Shown: positions 34,801 through 45,290 of the stretch, one piece after another
Numbering within the stretch: the first letter of the stretch is position 1
Layout of the letters: each line of letters opens with the position of its first letter
NCBI GenBank assembly: GCA_019055375.1
Contig: JAHQIW010005374.1
Coordinates: 124,001 to 188,000 of the forward strand
Reading direction: 5' to 3'
Length of the DNA stretch: 64,000 nt
Origin: Parelaphostrongylus tenuis
Taxonomy: Eukaryota > Nematoda > Chromadorea > Rhabditida > Metastrongylidae
The notes under the pieces: generated by a model
The model's input: the letters and a program-made list of their open reading frames with translations, nothing else
Databases searched by the model: none
What the model was told of the DNA's origin: nothing
Translations under genes and position numbers: made by a program

Positions 34801-37800
34801 CAGCCACCAGCCCCTGTGTCTGCTGATTTACTTCACCAATTTCTTAGCAATCATATAGCCAAACGTTCACAAAGAGACCTGCCTGACTAATGAAGCTGGG
34901 GCTCGATCCGCTGACAGGTTCAACAACGAGTTTAAGCGCTTCAATGTCAGACAATCCCCAGTATCCGGCAGTAGTTCCCGTAAAAATAAGCCTAAATATA
35001 CATAACAACGTGACTACCTAAAAATACAGAAATTTTCGAATAAGTCGTAGATTAACCAGAGAATCATGTATAAATTTCTTAGGGTGACAACAAATTTGGC
35101 TTTTTATAAACTATTGTGAAGGATGCTACGATAGATTACACAAGCTATAAAACATTATTGCAAACTAATTATTTAATTTATGCGGCCCCTTTTCACATTT
35201 TATTCTGCAAGTACCAGTACTTCTAGCATCATATTCATCACTTGCTTGAGGATTTCGCCTTTTTCACAAATGTCGTAGAATGCTTGTCGGGCAGATCTCA
35301 TTGCAGTATCGAGGATAGTCATGCCGAGGCGTTCGGCGACATGATTGATAATCGGGGAGTGAAGAGGTCAATCTCGCATCGAGCACACTAATCACTCGAC
35401 CACCGTTCCTCCCTCACTCAACAATTCTTTACTTCCCCATGGCGGGTTGTAAAAATAAAAGATTTTGGGAAGAAAAAGAGTTTGAAAACATCTGAAAAAC
35501 GAGCAACCGAAAATCATCCTTCCCTACTCCGTCCCCTTGATTATCAAGTAAGAAGTTAGCAAAAAACGCACTTGAATTTTACTTCTTTTCCTGAGCTGAT
35601 TTTGATTTGATTCTTGGCATCAGTCACGTCACCTTTGAGCATCAAACGAACGGTAAAGCTAAAAGAAAAAGGCTTTCTAGAAAAATAAGCCGTACATGTC
35701 GCTAAATTCCTCCATAAAGTAGATAAGTAGATAACATACGAATAAGTTCCACTCGATGAATTGCTGCATTGGACATCTCCATTGGCATAGCTCCTAAGAA
35801 ATTGCGCTACATAACCCACCTTTTCCTAACTGATAGAACACATTAAAACCTACCAGGTTGTTGTGTTAACCAATGAGCGAATTGGTATAGTGGCAAACAT
35901 TTTCTTGCTCATCACAACAATGTTCACTCCTTCCATGTAAAGCATGCATGATCCTAACCCAGCACTGAATTAGGAAAATTTGACATCCAGTACCATCGAC
36001 ATCAATTAGCTCAACGAGCTTTAAAATTCTCTATGATAGCCAAAAAAGTTAATCGAATACACTGGAAATAAATGCATAAATCATACAAGATTTCTTTATG
36101 AAAAAACATTTCTCTATCTAATATAAACCCTTTCAGTACCACGCTGATTTCTCTCCCGGCACGCGGCGCGGTCGATAGGCCGGCGAAGAGCTCTCGAATG
36201 ACAATGCTTTGGTTCTCTAATGAAATTCAGAATTTCATCGTTAGTCAAGAAGGTTCTGTGATTGGTAAACGATAGAATATGACTGAACGGACTTCAGTTG
36301 GGCCAGCGGCTGTAGAAATAACGCCAATGCGCCTTATAATGATGAAACAGTTTATATCGGTCTTTCTAATTAAGAGGAAACAAATGGAAAACCAATTTCT
36401 ATAGCTAGAGAAGAATTCTCCATAGGAGTGTTGGTAGCCATTCGAAAGCTGACACTAAAGGCTATAGCTCCAAGTAGCCGGCTTTTCAAAACATCCTTTT
36501 ATGACGCTGTAGCACCAGATCAAAAATTGTGTTTCACACTCACATTTTGCCTTCATTTTTATCACGCGTACACTTCGCTGGAAGCCGAAAAGTATACCAA
36601 TGTGTTGAGAAATTTTCTTAGTATCTTAGTCAATCGCTTTATCCGGAGTTCCCGTCAAAGCGGAGGAAAAATTCCCAATTAATAGCAAAATATCGATCAC
36701 CCCGCTTCGTCCTTCCCCCTACACGCGCCTCGCCTTGTGGAGTAGCCGGTAAACAGCGTTGCTGAAAATGCACGGCTCACTATTATTTTCCCTGCTAAAC
36801 CATATTTCCAGAAAATAAGCATATCACTATAGTCAGGAAACATTACGCTATCAGATGATTACTGATAGTCTGAAGAAAGAAACTCTGTTCGACGAGGTTC
36901 AAAGCACAGACCAAAAGACTAGAGGAGATCGAAAGATCGGAAGAACTTACTGAAAGGCGAACACATTTCTGACTTTTTGAAGCTTGGCTATAGTTTGAGT
37001 ACTAGCATTTCAAGGAAGGAGTTTTGTTCAGCAAGATATAATGTTACAGCATTATAAAGGGGTGTTTTGAAAAATCGGCGACGTGGGGCTGTATCCACAA
37101 GTCTCAGCTTTCGAATGGTTATTAACAACTCAATGAAAAAGTTTTCTCTCTAGCGAATGAGATCGGTTTTTCACTTGTTCCCTCCTAATCAGAAAAAAAC
37201 CGAATTGTCCGTCAAAAATGAAATTAATCATTTTCGGTGCTATTGGGCACTGTGCATACCTTCCAGAAGGGCAGTTTACATTGCTGTCAAAAGTAGGTAT
37301 GAACTATTGCTACTAATAAGCACTTCGTTGTGCCACATGAATTCTTTCGCATTTTGACAATTGAATTGATCTGCAGATGCATACGGTGTCTAGCCAGATG
37401 TCACTTTGCGCTAACCCATTTCTCACAGATGGCGAGCTGTGGTGCTACAATCGTATCTGAAAGTGTACTCAAGCTGCTAAAATACTCTTCGACACATCAC
37501 AGCCTTTAGGCAAGAAGTCAATTTTGCATTTAGAAAAAAAAACTGAATAAAACAATCCGGGATTCGAACCCAGATCTCACTCTTTCGGGAGCGTATGCTA
37601 ACCGCTCTGTGCGCTTTTACACGTTTCAGCCAAGATGCGAGTATTTTTAGATAGATCTCGATGCCAGCAATCGGGTGGTACTACTGGATTCGAATCCGAT
37701 TGAAACAGACTGAGTAAAGACGTAAAAAGTGGTGCTATACTATAATAAAGCGTATCACAAGTGATTATTGTTCAACATGAATTCGTGCGCTTTTACATGT

Positions 37801-40800
37801 TTCAGCCAAGTTGCGAGTGTTTTTAGATAGATCTCGATGCCAGAACCGACCGTCGGTAGTGCAACGGTTAGCATACGCTCCCGGAAAGAGTGAGATCTGG
37901 GTTCGAATCCGGCTGATGAAAACGTTTTTGCACAGTACTCCACATATTGGGTATACTAATAACATCATACCACTGCAAGTGGCAGTCAAAATAGACAGAA
38001 TTATGACTGAATAAAACAATCGTTTGCAGGATAGTCCAATAAGCCTATCTAATGGGTACTAGATTTGTATCGGAGCACATGTCATCACAGTAAGATGCGC
38101 TAAGCCGAGACGCGGTGCGGCAGTGTAACATAGATGGTACACGCGGTACCGAATGGTCAAAACACGCCCTATGGAGCAACAAACACGCCATCAATAAGAC
38201 TAAGTAAAAAAAAACGAAAATGTAACTTCAAAAACCAATGAAAAGAAAATGGACGAGATTTCACCTTGAAGGCTTCACGTCAGGATATTCTGTCCTGTTA
38301 TAAGGCGGCAAATTCATGGGCATATTTATATACGGGCCTTCTGAAAACAGAGTGTCAATAAGTTTTTTTCTTTTTGAGAACACAGTACGTGCTTGACACT
38401 GCCAAATAACAAGAGGAAACGAAAGAAAAAAGTATGAAAATGGAAGATTAGTTGGAATACCTGAAGAATCTTGGACTCCTGAGGAAGCATTATCCTCCAT
38501 TTCGGACGTTACAACACGTTTCACTCGATTCTGCAATAATGAAAAATCACACGATATTCGAAAATGAAATTGGAGAGATTAACGTACTTTTCTTGTGGAC
38601 ACTGCATCACTACTGGTTATAATAGCGGTGTAAGCTGAGCCCATTTGTGGAAGCAATTCTTGAGCAAGTCGCTGCATGCTTGCCCACTCTGTACCTTCCA
38701 GGATATAAATACTTGCATTAGGAGAGAAATCATCAACAGATGGCACAGTTACAGCGTCAGGAACCTAAAAGAACCAGAATAAAAAGCATTAAAAGAATCA
38801 GAGATCTCCTAGATGATCTGTTGAACATCGAAGGTTCTGTCTCCCGGAGACAAACAATGACGAACGAATAGACCTTTGTTGCCTCCCATTTGATACCTTG
38901 CCAATGACCTGGCTTCTATAGATGCCACATCTCTGATGGTTTTATCTTGGTGCACAAGGGTTTTTCCCACAGAGCTTGTAAGCAGTCGACAGCTTAAATA
39001 CGATGAAGATGGTACTGCGTGTAACTCCCCCCCCCCCCCGGGTGTCTTTGGTCTTTTGTCGTTGATAATTAAGCTGCAACTGGTTCGATCAAAGAACCCT
39101 TTGCGGACGGCACGAGAATCGATGTGGCGCGTGATTTTCATATTTCAACAAAAATTTTCTCCTTTATTTCGAAAAAATACTTCAGGGTCCTTTGCACCAC
39201 TCTGATGAAATATGACTTGTCTAGAATTCTGTGCACTTTTTGTGCGAATATAGCCCCTGGTGTAAAGAAACCTCCAAATGTGAATGAAACGTGATTTTAT
39301 ATTCGCTCTCTAGGTGCGCAATGAAAACCATTTCGAAAACCAGTTTGAGCTTCAGGTTCGCTGAGATCGGGACTTGGCTATCGAATAAGCTTAAGGTAGT
39401 CCAAATAAAGCGATCCACAAACTTTAGCTGAGCAAATAATGTAACCCGAGTGTAAAACATAATTCTAATCTTGCTGCTATAGCGTACAACAAAGGTCTCC
39501 TTGCAAAGCAAGCATCGCACTCCCTGACACTTGAGGTTTCAAATGATTACTTGAATTTCGAATAAAAAGCTTAACAAGGAAAAAAAAGAACTCTGAGAAC
39601 TCGAGGGTCAAAATGACCCTCGTCGTCCGCAAAGGGTTAGTGTAGCATCCATCTATTGCGAAGGAGGATAAAACATGTAGAGAACATAACGTACGCGGAT
39701 AACATCAGTATAATAACGATCCGAGTGATAGAATGAGGATTTCACTATAGCTGGAAGACCTAACAGATCACTCTCTAAAGAGTATGCCGACGCTTGTTCT
39801 CGAGAATTGTCCTGAAATTTACATCCGATCGGAGAGTGATAGATAACCAGTAACATGAATTGAGTACAATACGGCCTCTCAAATCGATCTATCGAAAAAA
39901 GAAGCAAACAGAAGATAGTGACAAAGTAACATGATAGCGACAAACCAAGAGTGAAATCGGGATTCACGATGAAGACAAGCGGTGCGCCAGGCGAGGCAGT
40001 AGACACCATGTTTTCGATCGATGGATAGTGCTCCCTAAACAGACTGCTTCATAGATTTCGTCTCATTCAACCATTCCATAAACTTTAAATTGAAAATTTG
40101 AAGAAACAAATAAACGTCAAACGACGACAAATATTTCAAAAATGAATATCAACCGAACAAAAGTCTACAATGCGCAGGGTCAACTATCCATCGGCTCCTA
40201 GGCATCGAAGGAATTACACAGTGCTTTTTCTTGATGAGCAGATGGCCATATGATCTCTTGAAAAAAACAATTGAGGTAAATCAACACTGGCCGTCTCCTA
40301 CATCAAATAGAGGAGAAAACCGACACAACTTAAAGCTCTGTCTGTACACTTATCTGCCACACATAACTATGTAGTGAAGCTGAACACCAATAGTCAAAGC
40401 CTTTAAGCTTCCACATCATCGGCTCTGAAGAGGGCCAAGACGTCGAAAGCGCACAGCCGAATTAGGGTTTATCCGGTAAACCGGTTGACTTCCGTGGACC
40501 CAGGAGTGTATCGAGCGACTCCACCTCCTCTGCTCCGACTGGACGCCAACTACAGCTACTTTTCGTTGCCGGACCCGCAACTAGGTTCTGGAATGATTCG
40601 CGTGCGACCTGCGGAGACGCATTGACTGCCGTTTCTTGATGTTATGAGTGCAAGTGTGGGGTCAATATTAAGGAACCGCAGACAGTACACCAGCGCAGGT
40701 CGCACGCGATTTATTCCAAAACTTAGTTGCGGGTTCTGCAACGCAAAGTAATTATAGTCAGCGTTTCAATCAGAGCAGAGGCGGTGGAGTCGTTCGGTAC

Positions 40801-43342
40801 GCCCTTGGGTCCACGGAAGTTGACCGAATAACAGCATTCTTTTTAATTGGCTTCTTTTGACGGTGGTATGATATTACAAATGTGCCCAGTGATGTAGAGT
40901 GGTGTACAAAAGTCATTCTAGCTAATTTCTCTCAGCCTGACTGGGTTCAATGTCGATACCGAGTACCTGGGCCAAACCGTTGATGGCTGGCTGGCTGCTG
41001 CCAGATAGATGCGTTGTGGCTTAGAAAGAGTGATGACAGAGCGGGCGTCAGTAGTTCAACGGGATAGAGCACGCGCTCTCGGATAGAGTGTGGTGTGAGT
41101 TCGAGTCCCGCCTGCCGCAAAAGTTTTGCACACATTACTCTACATCACTAGGTAAGCTTTATTTATCGACCTCTCGCAAGCTTAATCATTCAAGAATATA
41201 CTTCTACATGAAAGTTACATCTAAGAGCACTGAGTGCGCCACGCAAAAATTTGACCCTAAGAGGGATTCGAACCCGCATTCTAACCATGCGGGGGCACGT
41301 GGGTTCAACTGTCGTCTACGGTCGCACTTCTGCATATAACCCGATGCTCTGGGATGTATATTTGTAATATGATGAAGGATAAAGGCCCGGAGTTGATCAA
41401 ACTCCAAGGGATGCGCCGTGCATTCGTGTTCAGTTTCCAACTTCGTTTTAGGTGATCGGATGCATATCAGGCCTCTACAGTGACTCACGGTGACCCCCGC
41501 TGTACCGAATTAGTGGTCCCTGAGAAGTCTGGAACTAGTCTGGTACCATTTTACCGACCCCGGAGGGATGGGTGACTTGGTAGCCAAGAGCGCGAGATCA
41601 AACCCTCGAACATGTGTGCGACGTAATCCACCTATAATCACTGCACCACATGCGCTCTTGTAATATCATACCACTGCTAAAAACTGTAAAAAAAAGAGAA
41701 GGCTAATACCTCTAATTGAATAGTTATCTTTTCACTCAACACGATTAGGAACAGATGCAATCAGTGACATTATAGAGCTCTAATCTGGGTCTAGAATATA
41801 TTAGGTACTTTCCGGTTATATGGGGAGAAATGCGACCTAATTCGCTAGACAGGAATCTTTCATAGGAGTGTTAGTGAGGATAAAAGCATTAAGCTCTCGG
41901 CGTTGACCAATCCCTTAGGGATGCGCCATGCATTCGTCTTTAATTTTAAACTTCGTTTAAGGTGACTGAATGCATATCTGGCCTTTACAATGACTCGCGG
42001 TGGCCTCCCGCTGAACCGGGTCAGTGCTGCTTATCTTCCCAGACAGTCTGAGACCACTCTGGTACCAATCGACCGACCCCAGAGGGATGGATGGCTTGGT
42101 GAACCGTGAGCGCGAGATTGAACCACTGACATCGTGTGCGAAACACCTGTAACCACTGCGCCACATGCGCTCTGTTAGTAACCATTCAAAAGCTTGAATC
42201 TCTGGCTACAACTCCACGTGGCCAGTTTTCGAAAAAACCTTTTTGTCACTGTCAAAGAAGGAAATTCCTTGCGTTCCGGATGCGCATATTTCTCGCTGGA
42301 TAGGGCTTTTTCTTCGTACTATTGGTAATCATTCGATAGCGTAATGTTTGCTGATTCCAAGTCTTTCATCTACCTTCTTATAACCGACAAGCAGCATAAA
42401 CTGTTCTACAAAGACTTGAGTTACAAAGCAAAAAAAAAAAACTGGGGGATTGTTCATGTCGAAATTAACAGAGAGCTGGCTATGGGAATAGAGTTCGAAT
42501 GCTTTCATCATCATCTGTAGATATGAGCCTAAGCAAAAAAAGAGAAGATATACGCTTTAGACCCTTTATGAACAATGAGGGCCGCCCTCGCCCCTCAATT
42601 CTCCAGAGGTTTTCTTCGGTGAACAGGGCTTTTCGACTAGGATTTTAGTAGTCATTCGAAAGCTTAAAACTCGGCAAATTCAATACGGTGCTTCGTGTCT
42701 AAAAGATCTTTCGTACTGTGTCGTAGCAGCGAAAATAAAACTAAGTTTCACACTAGGAATGCTTCGTTTGCACCGCCAGCATCTGGCTGGGCTTTTCATT
42801 AGACCATCCAGACCTCATTAGATAGCAAAAATCTCGGAGATTCCGATTGTATGTCTGGTTTTTTCGAAGGTCTTCACAGTGCGCTATAGGAGCGAAAGGA
42901 AGTCTACGATTCACACTCAGAGTTTAACTTGCATATAAGAGTTATACATGAACAAAAAAGCATATGAGTGTATGGAGGAAATCTCCTAGTATTAGAATAA
43001 AATAAAAATTCTAGAATTTTCTTTCGAGACAAGAAGAAAAATCCTCATCAAATATCGAAAACCGCGCGCGCACTTGCAAAAATCGATCGACTGCCGGCCG
43101 GAAAGCGTTAGAAAAAGGGATACATAACCCCCATCCGCTTTCCTAGCTCAAAGCTTAAAATCAGTAAGGACAAGAATCAGAGGAAAAATCGGCAGATCGA
43201 TCGACAGAATCGATACTTACGTGATCTGCTGGTCGTTAGAGAAAACGACGGCATCGTAAGCCACCACCACGGCCACTGGTAGACTAAGGCTTAGCAACAA
43301 GATGACAAAGCCCTCCATTCTCCAACACTTCCATCTGAACAT
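31859..43342 (-). CDS. vha-19: V-type H+ ATPase accessory subunit Ac45 (ATP6AP1 family), 13 exons, 493 aa
   Basis: Ac45 is a type I membrane protein that helps assemble and sort the vacuolar proton pump. Exons: 43342-43221, 40034-39946, 39888-39695, 38764-38588, 38530-38461, 38340-38265, 35964-35854, 35793-35740, 35658-35572, 34991-34883, 34544-34383, 33651-33549, 31986-31859; 1482 nt, frame kept throughout. Residues 1-28 are a signal peptide with core GFVILLLSLSLPVAVVVA. A dibasic RVKR at 196-199 fits the furin site of the family. The luminal domain holds Asn-X-Ser/Thr sites (NRT, NTT, NSS) and a CIGTFSTGSWMG segment before one membrane helix (about 453-472). The tail TMDRFDDPK (475-483) is the family hallmark. 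Length is near the 470 of human Ac45. Exon 10 end and exon 9 start are the least certain boundaries. Confidence 0.93.
32860..33390 (+). mobile_element. Possible decayed mariner fragment in vha-19 intron 12
   Basis: ATTAGGTCTTCTCATAAATTTTGG near 32857 resembles a mariner terminus. A later frame (33094-33390) reads CELGRNAQTAFENIN then SKRTVLRFF, like the N-terminal region of mariner transposases. No matching right terminus or catalytic part is found. Confidence 0.4.
33632..34039 (-). other. 135-codon open frame in vha-19 introns 11-12, status open
   Basis: An unbroken minus-strand frame that overlaps exon 12 only at its last bases, in a different frame from the gene. No domain is recognised. 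About one frame of this length is expected by chance in 64 kb of AT-rich DNA, so it is recorded, not called a gene. Confidence 0.15.
35190..35425 (-). repeat. Repeat family C copy in vha-19 intron 9
   Basis: Shares GAGGATTTCGCCTTTTTC, CAGTATCGAGGATAGTC and CACACTAATCACTCGACCACC-like blocks with the copies at 3640-3895 and 53645-53885. It sits in sense orientation with the gene. Confidence 0.6.
36385..37175. mobile_element. Fold-back element in vha-19 intron 6
   Basis: Inverted ends pair over about 150-180 bp: CATTCGAAAGCTGA and CTTTTCAAAACATCCTTTTATGACGC at the left, their complements at 37050-37150. It is related to the element in pab-1 intron 1 (13786-14640). A plus-strand open frame inside (36428-36682) has no recognised domain. 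Confidence 0.6.
37556..37930. repeat. Pair of opposed tRNA-like modules (family B) with a direct repeat
   Basis: A minus-strand module at 37556-37632 and a plus-strand module at 37847-37922 share GCATACGCTCCCGGAAAGAGTG and the B box GGGTTCGAATCC. Between them the 57-bp block GCGCTTTTACACGTTTCAGCC... occurs twice (37609-37665 and 37788-37845). The anticodon-arm equivalent is CGCTC-CCGGAAA-GAGTG with C instead of U at position 33, so it is not a normal tRNA. Confidence 0.6.
39027..39042. repeat. Poly-C run
   Basis: Thirteen consecutive C followed by GGG, in vha-19 intron 3 close to the piggyBac-like element. Sequencing or assembly may be unreliable here. Confidence 0.9.
39097..39636. mobile_element. 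piggyBac-like MITE in vha-19 intron 3, 540 bp
   Basis: Terminal inverted repeats CCCTTTGCGGACG (39097) and CGTCCGCAAAGGG (to 39636) bound the element. CCCTTTG-type ends are typical of piggyBac elements; the expected TTAA flanks are decayed (AGAA and TTAG). A subterminal palindrome CGAGGGTCAAAATGACCCTCG lies at 39602-39621 next to the right end. No transposase frame is present. Confidence 0.6.
40482..40826. repeat. Large inverted repeat, 132-bp arms with 80-bp loop, in vha-19 intron 1
   Basis: The left arm 40482-40613 begins CGGTTGACTTCCGTGGACCC. The right arm 40694-40826 ends with its complement GGGTCCACGGAAGTTGACCG. Inner ends pair as CGCGTGCGACCTGCG with CGCAGGTCGCACGCG. The arms match over most of their length, so the transcript could form a long hairpin. 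A foldback transposon is the likeliest origin; no coding frame is present. Confidence 0.8.
40860..41690. mobile_element. TIR-bounded element carrying a tRNA-like module, interrupted by a SINE
   Basis: Outer ends GTGGTATGATATTACAA (40863) and TTGTAATATCATACCAC (about 41656-41675) are inverted copies. An inner pair GTGATGTAGAGT...TGTACAAAA and TTTTGCACACATTACTCTACATCAC is also inverted. Between them is a 130-bp module shared with 44160-44240 and 56628-56726, then a tRNA-like block at 41045-41115 with a 7-bp acceptor-like stem and B box GAGTTCGAGTCCC. A family A SINE is inserted at 41374-41656. Confidence 0.6.
41374..41656 (-). repeat. SINE family A with apparent target duplication
   Basis: Near full length. 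It is flanked on both sides by TTGTAATAT (about 41365 and 41656), as expected for a target-site duplication. The host sequence is the right part of the TIR element at 40860-41690. Confidence 0.8.
41815..42300. mobile_element. Fold-back element arm split by a SINE
   Basis: 41804-41882 (GGTACTTTCCGGTTATATGG ... ATAGGAGTGTTAGT) and 42174-42260 (GTTAGTAACCATTCAAAAGCTTG ... CCACGTGGCCAG) together match one arm of the fold-back element of 13786-14000. A family A SINE separates the halves. Only one arm is clear. Confidence 0.6.
41885..42173 (-). repeat. SINE family A inside the fold-back arm
   Basis: Near full length, flanked by GTTAGT on both sides (about 41872 and 42172), consistent with a target-site duplication. 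It lies in vha-19 intron 1, sense to the gene. Confidence 0.8.
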
Positions 43343-43660
43343 CCTAAAAGCCAAGAAAAATATTGATTTTTTGAGAATTTCTCGTGAAAATCTCCATTTT
43401 CCCAGCTTTTCCTCATAATCTCATCATTAACGAGTTACCAGGAAAGTCGAAGAGATCTAGAAAAATATGAAAAATTATATAAAAATGCTCTAGAAGAAGA
43501 GAAAACCCGCCTTGCCGTCCGAAACTAAGCAATGTACTGGAGAAGAGTAATCACCAACATGACGCCGCTCCCCTCCGTACTCAACCTCGCTCCAGTCAAC
43601 GGCCAATCGGCGAAAGATCGATATGTTCGTACCAGGACCCCCCGCGCGCGAAACTGAGTG
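43343..43660 (-). promoter_or_regulatory. vha-19 upstream region
   Basis: The sequence just 5' of the vha-19 ATG is AT-rich near the start codon and GC-richer toward 43560-43660. No TATA box, CRE or splice-leader signature can be defended; the promoter label follows only from position. Confidence 0.3.
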
Positions 43661-43664
43661 GGCA

Positions 43665-43945
43665 AGTGTGGCGCAGTGGTTAGAGATGACCCGCTATACA
43701 CCGCTGGTCAATGGTTCGATCCCACCCATAAGACTCAATAGGAAATGCTTTTCTCCGGAATCGTCCAGTTGGTACCAGACTTATACGGGGGGATGGCAGC
43801 ACTGACCTGATACATCGATGGAGACCACAAGTCATTGAAGGGCATGGAAGCAATCGTTCACCCCGGATGACGCTACGAATGGAGTCGAATGCATGACGCT
43901 TCCTTCGGGGGATGATCGAGCCGGGAGCTTTATCCTTTATCTATA
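43665..43945 (+). repeat. SINE family A, divergent subfamily, plus orientation
   Basis: The head GTGTGGCGCAGTGGTTAGAG with B box GGTTCGATCCC opens the element. The tail GGGAGCTTTATCCTTTATC closes it. The middle is diverged from the minus-strand copies. It lies about 320 bp upstream of the vha-19 start codon, head-to-head with the gene. Confidence 0.7.
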
Positions 43946-44159
43946 GCTGTGTAGTTCACAAGATTCTTAGGACCTTTAAAATCTGTTCTTTAGGTTCATT
44001 GCTAAATCGATGCTCCACTGAGAGGACTATCCGAATGCGTTTTTTCTAAGCCTAGCAAAACTCGGCGGCAGCTTTCTGTTGTGGTTAAAGACTGAAAATG
44101 CGGCACGGAGGTTCAGTGAAAGTCCCAGCCAAACATATTTTCTCTGAGTGGGCTTAATG

Positions 44160-44345
44160 TCGATAACGACTACCTGGGCCAAACCTTCGGCGGTTGGTTG
44201 CTGCCAGATAGATACGTTGTAACGTGGAAAGAATGGTGAGCAAAACGGGCGTCAGGTTCAACGGGTTAAAGCACGTGCCATCGAATAGAGTGAGACGTGG
44301 GTTCGAGTTCCGCCTGACACGAAAAGTGTTGCACATCACTCTGCA
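44160..44345 (+). repeat. Family B tRNA-like element
   Basis: A 130-bp upstream module (TGTCGATAACGACTACCTGG...) is followed by a tRNA-like block, GGGCGTCAGGTTCAACGGG ... GGTTCGAGTTCCGCCTGAC. A flank GCACATCACTCTGCATCAGTGG is shared with the other copies. Confidence 0.6.
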
Positions 44346-44365
44346 TCAGTGGGTATAAAAGCTAG

Positions 44366-44647
44366 ATGATAAAGCTTTCAGCGTTGATCACCCCGGAACG
44401 ATGCGCCATGCTCTCATCCTCAATTTTGAACTTCGTCTGATGTGATTGAATGCCAATCTGGCTTAACGATGACTCGCGGTGGCCTCCCGCTGTATCGAAT
44501 CAGAGCTGCTCATCATTCCAGACAAGCGTGAGACCAGTCTGAAATCAATCAATCGAGGGATGGATCTTGGTGAGCCATGAGCGCAAGATCGAACCATTAA
44601 CCTAGTGTGCGACGTAGAACACGTTTACCACTGCGCCACGTGCGCTC
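44366..44647 (-). repeat. SINE family A copy
   Basis: The tail GATAAAGCTTTCAGCG lies at 44366 and the head complement CCACTGCGCCACGTGCGCTC near 44647. It is moderately diverged and adjoins the family B element. Confidence 0.75.
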
Positions 44648-44689
44648 GTTATCAATGGATATATTTATAACATATTCCCTTTGTTGAAC

Positions 44690-45290
44690 AAGCCTGCCGC
44701 ACGAGGAATGTTAAAAACAATTTCAATTGGCTAACGTTTCAAAATGTTTCGTCTTCCTCAGAGCTGACAGTATTCAAGTCTATCGTCCACAGTCGTTCGT
44801 ACTCGTTGTTGATCTTTGCCTTCGTCTCGCCCGAGTCGATCCTTCTTCCAATGAAGCCTCTCTCAATCAAAGGACGTCACTTGGCGAGCTCCCTATGTAC
44901 AGAACACATCGTATGCCTCAGTTATTTGTTTTACTACTTAGCTAATCACCCGTTTAGAGCCATAACACACTTTTCTCTTGGCGATCTATACTGCAGAGGT
45001 CGGTATTACTAACGGCTTGCATAGCGTGATATTTTGTAAATCATTTTTCCTTTACCTTTGGCTTAACCAATCAACCCTATTTTCCTTGTTGATTGAGCCT
45101 GACGTACGAAGCATTCAAGTTAATTGTCCACTGTCGTTCGTCCTCGTTTTGAATAATCGCCTTCGTTTGGTTCGTGTCAAACCTTCTCCGGTGAAGCAGC
45201 GTTCGAATAAAGAACCTCACTTGAAGAATTTCTTGTATACACGATGAAGTGAACGCCAGTTAGCTACTTGTTATGCTAATTACCCTCTTC
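44690..45290 (-). other. Duplicated coding-like segment, unknown product
   Basis: Two direct copies, about 44770-44900 and 45110-45240, read on the minus strand as ETKAKINNEYERLWTIDLN and QTKAIIQNEDERQWTINLN. Several differences are synonymous (ATC/ATT, ACG/ACA, ATA/ATT), which suggests past protein selection. No start, splice chain or family is recognised. They could be tandem exons of an unknown gene, pseudo-exons, or pieces of a transposon. Confidence 0.3.

Noticed and set aside
41045..41115. True tRNA gene (also at 37847, 44243 and 56727)
   Set aside because: The blocks recur inside a dispersed repeat, lack U at the position before the anticodon in the readable copies, and diverge between copies. 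They are tRNA-derived repeat modules.
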